Shown here: in pieces, positions 1 to 5,537 of the stretch
How the letters are laid out: the number at the start of each line of letters is the position of its first letter
Numbering within the stretch: position 1 is the first letter of the stretch
NCBI GenBank assembly: GCA_003152955.1
Contig: PMBQ01000179.1
Span: forward strand, 1-5,555
From: Candidatus Bathyarchaeota archaeon
GTDB taxonomy: Archaea; Thermoproteota; Bathyarchaeia; 40CM-2-53-6; FEN-987
Length of the DNA: 5,555 nucleotides
Direction of reading: 5' to 3'
The notes under the pieces: model-generated
What the model was told of the DNA's origin: nothing
The model's database searches: none
The model's input: only the letters and a program-made list of their open reading frames with translations
Translations under genes and position numbers: made by a program

Positions 1-466
1 CGTATTGGTGGATCTTGGTCGGTCCAGTACTCGACATTATTGTTGCTTGGCCGTGTGTTGTTATTTGACCGTAAAGAATTGCCATCTTCCCTCCCAGCCC
101 GAAGGTTCCGCGGGTTTGTCTCAGTTTGTATTTTGAGCCGAAGAGTACCTGTCCGAACGCTGATGGGATAATGTCGTACGGTATGCCTATACCGTTGTCT
201 TCGATGTGAACACGATAAATTCCCGGGCCATCTGTGGGTCCTGATTCGTGAGAAATCCTGAGGTATATCTCTGGCGGAATTCCTCTGATTTCGCAGGCGT
301 CGAGCGAGTTCTCCACGAGTTCCCGGATAGTAGAGTAGATGGCTCTCGATGGATTTGTGAATCCAGCAATGTCTCTGTTACGATAGAAGAAGTCGGCTGC
401 CGATATTTCCTGGAATACTTCCTGCAGTGACATCAGAGTTCGCCTACCCTTCCGGACCTCAGGCAT
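1..466 (-). CDS. top6B: DNA topoisomerase VI subunit B, N-terminal part (cut by window edge)
   Basis: This is the ATPase subunit of the type IIB topoisomerase, which with subunit A passes one DNA duplex through another to relax or decatenate DNA. About 155 residues of the GHKL ATPase domain are present; the rest lies beyond position 1. Seen in the translation: the N-box ENSLDAC (residues 52-58, with Glu52 and Asn53 expected to activate water and bind magnesium), the ATP-binding DNGIGIP (90-96), and the ATP-lid segment RGTFGLGGKM (119-128). The line ISAADFFYRN before the GHKL core is typical of the family. Two in-frame ATG starts exist, at 466 and 433. The first lies 24 nt after the KH gene stop; the second gives an N-terminus as short as the Sulfolobus enzyme. 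Neither has a convincing Shine-Dalgarno site, so the start is open. It is the last visible gene of the minus-strand run, and top6A may follow outside the window. Confidence 0.95.
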   Translation of the reverse strand, partial: MPEVRKGRRTLMSLQEVFQEISAADFFYRNRDIAGFTNPSRAIYSTIRELVENSLDACEIRGIPPEIYLRISHESGPTDGPGIYRVHIEDNGIGIPYDIIPSAFGQVLFGSKYKLRQTRGTFGLGGKMAILYGQITTHGQATIMSSTGPTKIHQY

Positions 467-490
467 AAAGCTGATGATGGGTTGATTGTT

Positions 491-1063
491 TCATGTCGGA
501 CGCTTTTCCCACAGCTCAAGGGTTTCTCTCTTCTTACTCTCGCTCTTTATCTTTCTAAGCAGTTTGTACACGCTAGAATGTTGTTTACCTTTGAGGAGCA
601 TTTCTATTGCTTCCCTCGCAGCAGTCACCTTCTCATATTCTCCGACAATTGAGATTGTATGTCCATAAACCGAAACTTTCGCGCCCGTCATCTCCTCAAT
701 TAATCTGCGGATCTTCCCCTCTCGTCCGATCACTCGACCGTTCAATCTGGCAATATCGCGGTCATTTCGGCCGAAGGTTTCTCTTAGGTCAATTATGTCG
801 AGGACTATGTCGTCGTCGACCAAGCCAAGGGCGCGCTCAGGCGAAAAGCCGCGGGCGATAGCAACCACCACATCTCTCGCTCGAAGGATCGAGGTCGGAT
901 CGTCAGAATCCTCCCTGGGAACTATGTCAACCACACCTGATTCACTCTGAATCAAGAGCCGCGCCTTGAAGGCGTTCTCAACCTTGCTTTTTGTTGAGCC
1001 CTCTTTTCCGATGAGAACTCCGAGCCGTTCAAGAGGAATCGTAGTGCTAACTCTTGTCTCCAT
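491..1063 (-). CDS. Dim2/Pno1-like KH-domain RNA-binding protein
   Basis: A 190-residue protein with two KH domains, matching the archaeal homologue of eukaryotic Pno1/Dim2, a factor of late small-subunit rRNA maturation. In Pyrococcus the homologue has been reported to bind the 3' end region of 16S rRNA and aIF2-alpha. Seen: a first KH loop LIGKEGS (17-23), the family segment ARGFSPERALGL (70-81), and a second KH domain with VIGREGKIRRLIEE (111-124) carrying the GREG loop at 113-116. The C-terminal tail from about residue 160 is rich in Lys and Arg, as expected for rRNA contact. Start: ATG at 1063 is preferred over GTG at 1069 because GGTGAT (1077-1072) lies 8 nt before the ATG but only 2 nt before the GTG. 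The gene overlaps the end of rio1 by 17 nt, which implies co-transcription and probably coupled translation. Archaeal gene order of rio1 next to this family supports the call. Confidence 0.93.
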   Translation of the reverse strand: METRVSTTIPLERLGVLIGKEGSTKSKVENAFKARLLIQSESGVVDIVPREDSDDPTSILRARDVVVAIARGFSPERALGLVDDDIVLDIIDLRETFGRNDRDIARLNGRVIGREGKIRRLIEEMTGAKVSVYGHTISIVGEYEKVTAAREAIEMLLKGKQHSSVYKLLRKIKSESKKRETLELWEKRPT

Positions 1064-1835
1064 TTTCACCCATCACCCACGAGGTTAGTCGTTCCATGCT
1101 CGGGACACTCACTCCTATTTTTGAAAAATACGTGTTAAGGCGCAATAAGTCCCTTTCCAGAAATGAGCGAGCCATCGGATGTTCCGGAGGGACCGCCTGG
1201 GCGAAATCAAAGAGAACTGGGCTCGAATCAACTAGCATAATGTTGTACTCACTCAGCTCGCCATGGATCAAATGAGCCTTTTGGTAGAGTTTTCGAACGG
1301 CTTCAGCGATCAGGTCATACACACGTCCGGGGTGATCTAGAGGAGACTCCCTGAGTAAAGGGGCGGGGAGACCGTTCCGTCCGATAAACTCCATGATCAG
1401 AACGTTTCCCTCAACTTTTATTGGAAAGGGCACGCGGACACCAGCTTGTTTCGCCTGCTGTAGATTCCTGAATTCCTTTAGCGCCCAGAGATTGACTAGT
1501 GACCGGGTATCTGTTCGCGTCGATTTGAATCGCTCATCACCTTTAATGTACATCATTCTTCCTTTCTTGAACTCTGCCGATGTCGTTAGGAAGATTTTGA
1601 TCGCCACGGGCCTGTCTCGCTTTCCATGTCCCCAATAGATGCGGGATTCTTTGCCTGAACGCACTACACCGGAGATGTTCTTGATATACCCGCGATTGAG
1701 CATGCGATAGACGATCATGAGGGTTGATCTATCGAATACTTCTTCGAGAGAGTCCATTTCCTCGCTGCGTTTATTTCTCATTAGCCGTTTTTCTTCGTAG
1801 TGCGCGACTCGCCGCTGTAGCTTCCGCTCAGCCAT
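1047..1835 (-). CDS. rio1: RIO1-type atypical protein kinase/ATPase
   Basis: A 262-residue RIO1 family member. RIO1 acts as an ATPase/kinase in the final maturation of the small ribosomal subunit. Motifs in order: a basic N-terminal helix region (1-35), nucleotide loop RSGKESRIYWG (59-69), ATP-anchoring Lys80 in VAIKIF, the RIO1 signature YIKGDERF (97-104), the helix-C Glu121 in KEFRNL, hinge LIMEFIG (146-152), catalytic loop IHGELSEYNIM (190-200), and metal-binding Asp210 in LFDFAQAV. The RIO1-specific Asp210 segment with Gln and the following HPMARSFLERD (219-229) separate it from RIO2. Odd point: the catalytic loop has Glu193 (codon GAG at 1259-1257) where the family normally has Asp (HGDLSEYN or HADLSEYN). 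Start: ATG 1835 is chosen; an in-frame TTG at 1844 is possible because GGTGG lies 5 nt before it. It lies 41 nt after the aIF1A stop and overlaps the KH gene. Confidence 0.96.
   Translation of the reverse strand: MAERKLQRRVAHYEEKRLMRNKRSEEMDSLEEVFDRSTLMIVYRMLNRGYIKNISGVVRSGKESRIYWGHGKRDRPVAIKIFLTTSAEFKKGRMMYIKGDERFKSTRTDTRSLVNLWALKEFRNLQQAKQAGVRVPFPIKVEGNVLIMEFIGRNGLPAPLLRESPLDHPGRVYDLIAEAVRKLYQKAHLIHGELSEYNIMLVDSSPVLFDFAQAVPPEHPMARSFLERDLLRLNTYFSKIGVSVPSMERLTSWVMGENGDKS
1072..1077 (-). promoter_or_regulatory. Ribosome binding site of the KH protein gene
   Basis: The minus strand reads GGTGAT, complementary to the usual archaeal 16S 3' end (AUCACC). It lies inside the rio1 coding region, 8 nt upstream of ATG 1063. 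Its spacing decides between the GTG at 1069 and the ATG at 1063 in favour of the ATG. Confidence 0.6.
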
Positions 1836-1876
1836 CGACTCCAATTATACCACCCACCGTCGTCATCTGCGGAAGA

Positions 1877-2182
1877 TCAGGCTGTAAGTCGACCTTGATT
1901 ACGAAGCCAGTTCGCCTGGCTCTCTGTGTATCTCCAGAGGATATCGCCTCTGCTATCAGTTTGGAAATCCCATGGAGCTACCAGCACAACGTCGCCAACT
2001 TTGATCCAAACGCGCCGTTTCATCTTGCCTCTGATTCGGCACACTCTTTCGTGACCGTCTGCACATCTGACCATAAGCCTGTCGTAACCCAACATCTGAG
2101 TAACAATGCCGAACATTTGACCCTCGCCTGGCATAACCATCTCTCGAAGGTCGCCTTCACTCAGGACTTTCTTCTTGCCCAC
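1877..2182 (-). CDS. eif1A: Translation initiation factor aIF1A
   Basis: A 101-residue OB-fold (S1-like) protein, the archaeal counterpart of eukaryotic eIF1A and bacterial IF1. It binds the A-site region of the small subunit and helps scanning or start selection. Seen: short basic N-terminus (GKKK, 2-5), strand region GQMFGIVTQMLG (21-32), VRCADGHERVCRIRGKMKRR (38-57), VWIKVGDVVLVAPWDFQ (58-74), and GDILWRY (79-85), all close to archaeal family consensus. Length is normal. Start: no ATG is available. GTG at 2182 has GGTGG 5 nt upstream; an in-frame GTG at 2191 would add three residues but has no such site. An in-frame TAA lies just upstream, so the protein cannot extend much further. It is followed by rio1 after 41 nt, an arrangement consistent with one transcript for initiation and 30S maturation. 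Confidence 0.96.
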   Translation of the reverse strand: MGKKKVLSEGDLREMVMPGEGQMFGIVTQMLGYDRLMVRCADGHERVCRIRGKMKRRVWIKVGDVVLVAPWDFQTDSRGDILWRYTESQANWLRNQGRLTA

Positions 2183-2223
2183 ATCTTCCACCGATGATAT
2201 GTCGCGCTGTTAATCTTACTAGA

Positions 2224-2235
2224 CTAAATAAGGCT
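2224..2235 (-). promoter_or_regulatory. Weak TATA-like element ahead of aIF1A
   Basis: The minus strand reads AGCCTTATTTAG here. Its AT-rich core is centred about 46 nt before the GTG at 2182 (37 nt before the GTG at 2191), which would place an archaeal transcription start near 2202 and leave a leader of about 10-20 nt. The gap after the DUF424 gene (2192-2300) is the only one in the minus-strand run large enough for a promoter and holds no convincing ORF. No clear BRE is visible, so this is tentative. Confidence 0.3.
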
Positions 2236-2300
2236 ATTAGAAGACTTGGTGCGAATACCAACCCAACATTGGCCAGGGGATATGTCGTCTGGGAAGATGA

Positions 2301-2600
2301 TCACAGCCTGACGATTTGTACATGTGAAATGCCGTCGATGCGGATTATTGCTGAAGGATCCACCAACCCTTCCTGTACAGCTGCTTTCACTATTTGGTTA
2401 CCCGCCAAGTTTGCTATATCGGCCGAATTGACAGCACGTAAAGCGTTAGGTATGCTAGTAGGTACACCCTTGTAGAAGTCTGCTTTGACTTCGAGTTTTA
2501 GTTTGCCCTCACGGAACGTCTCCCCCAAAATACCAGTATCACACACGGCGACGAGCGTGTGATTGGCGTCTTTGAACACTCTGAGGAATACTTTGTCCAC
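2301..2600 (-). CDS. DUF424 family conserved archaeal protein
   Basis: A protein of about 99 residues recognised from family-like segments: LVAVCD (16-21), LGETFREGKLKLEV (25-38), SADIANLAG (59-67), and the ending EGLVDPSAIIRIDGISHVQ (77-95). This matches the archaeal family of unknown function DUF424, which is often near translation genes. No catalytic motif, membrane segment or signal peptide is evident, and I assign no function. Start: GTG at 2600 is chosen because it gives the usual family length and starts 14 nt after the aIF2-beta stop. An ATG at 2657 is in frame but adds 19 residues unlike the family and overlaps aIF2-beta by 43 nt. Location between aIF2-beta and aIF1A suggests a role tied to initiation or the 30S subunit, which is inference from context only. 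Confidence 0.85.
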   Translation of the reverse strand: MDKVFLRVFKDANHTLVAVCDTGILGETFREGKLKLEVKADFYKGVPTSIPNALRAVNSADIANLAGNQIVKAAVQEGLVDPSAIIRIDGISHVQIVRL

Positions 2601-2614
2601 TTTGTGGCACTTTC

Positions 2615-3025
2615 TCAGACCTGAAGTATGGATGATTTTGCACCGCAGGCCTCGCATCTGAGGAAGAGGTATCGTCCTTCCTTCTCGATCTTTGTGTCCG
2701 GGCGATTACATATGGGACAGATCACGTATCGTTGAGCGTAGATATTGAGAAGCCGGGTGACCGTTGCGACATCAAATCTGCCTTGGAAGATTGCTCGGGC
2801 TCCGTCCACGGAGGCCGCGGTCGCCAATTCCCGGGATAGGAATTTTAGTAGATGATGTGGGTCGCGGTTCAATCTGCTGCTTATGTCCCCGAAATTCTGG
2901 ATGATGGTCCGCCTACCCATCCTGATACCTACAACCCTCGGTATCTCGAACCTCTCTCCAGTTCCAACTGCGCTAGGCAGCTTCTCATACGCTCTTTCCA
3001 AGAGTTTGTTGTAGTCTCCGCTCAA
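2615..3025 (-). CDS. eif2b: Translation initiation factor aIF2 subunit beta
   Basis: A 136-residue beta subunit of the heterotrimeric aIF2, which carries initiator Met-tRNA to the small subunit. Seen: N-terminal helix YNKLLERAYEKLP (5-17) that contacts the gamma subunit in known structures, FEIPR (26-30), RTIIQNFGDISSRLNRDPHH (39-58), the core RELATAASVDGARAIFQGRF (65-84), and a C-terminal zinc ribbon with Cys103, Cys106, Cys124 and Cys127 in VICPICNRPDTK and RCEACGAK. It lacks the Lys-rich N-terminal extension of the eukaryotic protein, as usual in archaea. Start: TTG at 3025 is the only reasonable start, since an in-frame TGA lies two codons upstream and the family aligns from the first helix. 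An out-of-frame ATG is 7 nt upstream. It is the first gene of the minus-strand run. Confidence 0.96.
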   Translation of the reverse strand: MSGDYNKLLERAYEKLPSAVGTGERFEIPRVVGIRMGRRTIIQNFGDISSRLNRDPHHLLKFLSRELATAASVDGARAIFQGRFDVATVTRLLNIYAQRYVICPICNRPDTKIEKEGRYLFLRCEACGAKSSILQV

Positions 3026-3056
3026 GGTTCATTTCCGACAGATGCATGCAGACCCC

Positions 3057-3066
3057 GATATTTGTT
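3057..3066 (-). promoter_or_regulatory. TATA-like element ahead of aIF2-beta
   Basis: The minus strand reads AACAAATATC, centred about 36 nt before the TTG start. Normal archaeal spacing would put the transcript 5' end near 3035, giving a leader of about 10 nt with no room for a Shine-Dalgarno site. Upstream lies a short palindromic stretch (CTTTCGGAAAG on the plus strand, 3073-3083) that overlaps the expected BRE/upstream zone. Unproven. Confidence 0.35.
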
Positions 3067-3218
3067 GATTCCCTTTCGGAAAGAAAACGTTAATCAGACC
3101 AGGCTGTAGGTAGGAGGCGGTTAGGTTCTGGAGGGGCAGGAACTAGGGCTCGCATTGAGTCACGGCGGGTACGATTTTCGAGTAAACCTTCATTTCTGTT
3201 CCCAAATTCGACGCTTGC

Positions 3219-3225
3219 GGAGTGA
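3219..3225 (+). promoter_or_regulatory. Ribosome binding site of metG
   Basis: GGAGTGA is close to the archaeal consensus GGAGGTGA and lies 7 nt before ATG 3233. A competing ATG at 3229 is out of frame and too close to this site, so the site supports 3233 as the start. Confidence 0.65.
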
Positions 3226-3232
3226 GTCATGA

Positions 3233-4879
3233 ATGGGAAAATGGATTGTCAATGCGGCTTGGCCCTATGTCAACTCTGTCCCTCACTTGGGGACGTTCAT
3301 TCATCTCCTTAGTGCAGACGTTTACACAAGATATCTTCGAATGAAAGGCGAAGAAGTGATAGCGGTTACTGGTTCGGATGAGCATGGAACGCCGATCGAG
3401 GTTGAGGCGATCAAGAAAGGCATCTCGCCAAGGCAGCTTACTGATGGAATCCACAAGCAGATCTGCGAACTGCTTGAAGCGTACAATGTCCGGCTTGATA
3501 ACTATACAAGAACTGAAAGCCCTGTTCATGTTCGTTTCACTCAGGAACTCTATAGGAAAGTGTACCAGAACGGATACGTGTACACGCAGAACGTTAGCCT
3601 TCCCTACTGCGAAAAAGATCAAAGGTTTCTGCCCGACAGGTTCGTTGAGGGAACGTGCCCCCGCTGCGGCTATGAAGAAGCTAGAGGCGATCAGTGCGAC
3701 TCGTGCGGTCGAGTGCTCGATCCTCTTGAACTCACGAATCCACGATGCGTCTTCTGCGGCTCCACGCCCAATGTGAAGACCTCAACACACTGGTTCTTCG
3801 ATCTTCCAAAATTCCGGGACAAACTCCTTACTCTTGTTCAGAACAACAAGCAGCTGCCGGAAAACGCCCGCAACTTCTCACTTCGCTGGTTGGAGGAAGG
3901 ACTGAAACCTCGCGCGCTCACAAGAGATAACAAGTGGGGGATTCCTGCACCGTTCCCTGGCGCCGAGGGCAAGACAATCTACGTCTGGTTGGAAGCCGTC
4001 CTGGGTTATGTCTCGGCATCAATTGAATGGGCAGAAAAGTCTGGAAAACCCGAAGCATGGAAGGATTTCTGGTTCGATAAAACTACACGAAACGTGCACT
4101 TCATTGGAAAAGACAACATTCCATTTCACGTAATCATATTTCCCGCCCTGCTGCTGGCGACGCATGAAGATTACGTATTACCGTGGCAGGTGTCTTCGAC
4201 CGAATTCATACTTTTTGAAGGTCAGAAGTTTTCTAAGAGCAAGAAAGTGGGGGTATGGATTGACGAAGCACTCGAAGTTGCACCTTCCGAATATTGGCGC
4301 TACGTTTTGATCGCAACAAGGCCGGAGGCCCGTGACGCGAATTTCACATGGCGAGAATTCGAAGCGCACACTAATTCCGAGCTGAATGATGTGCTAGGTA
4401 ACTTCGTCCACCGGACGCTCACGTTCATCACAAGCCGCTTCGGTTCAAGAATACCTGAGCCAGCAGAGTTGGATCCGAAAGACCTCCAAATCAGGGAGGA
4501 AATCGAGAGAGCTCCTTCAAAGATCGGTTCGATGATGGACCATTTTGAATTGAAAGGTTCTCTCACGGCAATAATCGAGCTGGCTCGGACAGGTAACCAG
4601 TATCTAAGCGAACGGGAGCCTTGGCATTTGATAAAGACAAACCCAGGAAAGACCGCTACAACCCTCTACATCGCGACGCAGCTAGTTCGCTCCATCGGAA
4701 TTCTGATCTCACCGTTCTTGCCGGATACGGGGAGCGCGATCGCGAACCAGCTCAACCTATCCGATGTTTCCTCGTTGAGATGGTCGGATGCTGGAAAACT
4801 CGATTTGAAACCCGGCCACACGATCGGTAAACCCACGCCTCTCTTCCATAAAATCTCGGCTCCGCAAGCCCCCAAGTGA
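3233..4879 (+). CDS. metG: Methionyl-tRNA synthetase
   Basis: A 548-residue class I synthetase that attaches methionine to initiator and elongator tRNA-Met in the cytoplasm. Seen: the active-site start NAAWPYVNSVPHLGT (7-21), where HLGT replaces the textbook HIGH; TGSDEHGTP (46-54); a zinc-knuckle insertion with Cys126, Cys142/145, Cys155/158 and Cys172/175, typical of the archaeal/eukaryotic two-knuckle type; VWLEAVLGY (251-259); HFIGKDNIPFH (289-299); and the KMSKS loop as KFSKS (332-336). In the helical anticodon domain, Asn390 and Arg394 and Trp464 in EPWHLIK fit the residues that read the CAU anticodon in Escherichia coli. The protein ends soon after this domain, with no C-terminal EMAP-II-like tRNA-binding domain. 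The start is fixed by a good ribosome binding site. The PHP gene follows after 8 nt. Confidence 0.97.
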   Translation: MGKWIVNAAWPYVNSVPHLGTFIHLLSADVYTRYLRMKGEEVIAVTGSDEHGTPIEVEAIKKGISPRQLTDGIHKQICELLEAYNVRLDNYTRTESPVHVRFTQELYRKVYQNGYVYTQNVSLPYCEKDQRFLPDRFVEGTCPRCGYEEARGDQCDSCGRVLDPLELTNPRCVFCGSTPNVKTSTHWFFDLPKFRDKLLTLVQNNKQLPENARNFSLRWLEEGLKPRALTRDNKWGIPAPFPGAEGKTIYVWLEAVLGYVSASIEWAEKSGKPEAWKDFWFDKTTRNVHFIGKDNIPFHVIIFPALLLATHEDYVLPWQVSSTEFILFEGQKFSKSKKVGVWIDEALEVAPSEYWRYVLIATRPEARDANFTWREFEAHTNSELNDVLGNFVHRTLTFITSRFGSRIPEPAELDPKDLQIREEIERAPSKIGSMMDHFELKGSLTAIIELARTGNQYLSEREPWHLIKTNPGKTATTLYIATQLVRSIGILISPFLPDTGSAIANQLNLSDVSSLRWSDAGKLDLKPGHTIGKPTPLFHKISAPQAPK

Positions 4880-4887
4880 GATTAGCG

Positions 4888-5517
4888 ATGCCACTCCTCA
4901 AGCTTGACCTGCACGTGCATACAGCCGGCTCTCCTGACGCGCATACGAAAATCGAAAATCTGCCCGAAATTATGAGAGCAAGAGGCTTGGACGGTCTGGC
5001 AATAACCGAACACAACAGGTTCGATCCGCCTAATCTTCCAGATGTTCTCATAGTTCCCGGTGTAGAGATCAGCTCGCGAGACGGCCATATCCTAGCCTTG
5101 GGAGTGAAGGAGAACATTCCATCTCGACTTTCTGCAGACGAAACCATCACGCGAATACACGATCAAGGCGGAGTTGCCATAATTGCTCATCCACACGATC
5201 CCGTGAGCTCACGCGTGAAAATCGCTGATCTGAAAGTGCGTCCTGACGCTGTTGAGACAGTCAACTCAGATGCTCTCTCATTTCACATATCCAACTGGCT
5301 TGCTAGAAGGGATGCACGAAAGTTCGAGCTTCCACAGGTGGGAGGAAGCGACTCGCACATACCAGAATCAATTGGAGACGCATATACGGTCGTTGATTCG
5401 AACAGCCGCGATGTTAGAGGTGTTTTGGAGGCTATCAAAGCTGGCAGGGTGCATCCCGAAGGACACCCGACCTCCACTCGGAATAAGATTCGCAAGTTGA
5501 GGTACAAGTTCGCTTAG
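4888..5517 (+). CDS. PHP-domain metal-dependent phosphoesterase
   Basis: A 209-residue protein of the PHP family, whose members hydrolyse phosphoesters (for example nucleoside bisphosphates, histidinol phosphate or nucleic-acid ends) with two or three metal ions. Metal-ligand motifs are complete: DLHVHT (7-12, His9 and His11), ITEHN (39-43), VPGVEIS (57-62, Glu60), His67 in GHILALG, AHPHDP (100-105), and GGSDSHIPE (152-160, Asp155 and His157). There is no extra domain, so the substrate cannot be told; a small nucleotide or RNA 5'-end phosphatase-like role is possible but speculative. The basic C-terminal tail (NKIRKLRYK) may bind nucleic acid. Start: ATG 4888 puts the DLHVH motif at the usual distance; an in-frame GTG at 4876 overlaps the metG stop by 4 nt. 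The 8 nt gap and an AGTGAGAT at the metG stop suggest coupled translation with metG. Confidence 0.9.
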   Translation: MPLLKLDLHVHTAGSPDAHTKIENLPEIMRARGLDGLAITEHNRFDPPNLPDVLIVPGVEISSRDGHILALGVKENIPSRLSADETITRIHDQGGVAIIAHPHDPVSSRVKIADLKVRPDAVETVNSDALSFHISNWLARRDARKFELPQVGGSDSHIPESIGDAYTVVDSNSRDVRGVLEAIKAGRVHPEGHPTSTRNKIRKLRYKFA

Positions 5518-5537
5518 ATCTAGGAACGTTCTATCTG

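Larger units (their letters stand above)
3026..3232. promoter_or_regulatory. Divergent intergenic region between aIF2-beta and metG
   Basis: These 207 nt separate divergently transcribed aIF2-beta and the synthetase gene, so promoters for both are expected here. The left third is AT-richer and has the TATA-like element for aIF2-beta. The middle (3102-3149) is G-rich on the plus strand with about ten GG doublets and an AGGAGG (3112-3117) that precedes no usable start codon. A small hairpin (3125-3143) shows GAGGGG in its loop. No strong TATA box is visible for the plus-strand gene, and no tRNA or other RNA gene is recognisable. Confidence 0.6.

Noticed and set aside
471..480. CTGATGATGG resembling a C box of a C/D-box guide RNA
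   Set aside because: No D box (CTGA) at suitable spacing and no paired C'/D' boxes on either strand.
1724..2197. Plus-strand open frame of 157 codons opposite rio1 and aIF1A
   Set aside because: It is fully antisense to two well-recognised genes, has no recognisable domain, and its composition is explained by the complementary strand.
2194..2475. Plus-strand open frame of 93 codons that partly fills the aIF1A-DUF424 gap
   Set aside because: Most of it is antisense to the DUF424 gene, and the part in the gap shows no motif.
3102..3232. Possible tRNA or riboswitch ahead of metG
   Set aside because: No cloverleaf, T-loop or acceptor stem could be drawn, and no known archaeal riboswitch motif is visible.
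3378..3776. Plus-strand open frame of 132 codons inside metG
   Set aside because: It lies in an alternative frame of the synthetase, whose conserved motifs cover the whole stretch.
4752..5150. Minus-strand open frame of 132 codons across the metG/PHP junction
   Set aside because: It is antisense to two confident genes and shows no family resemblance.
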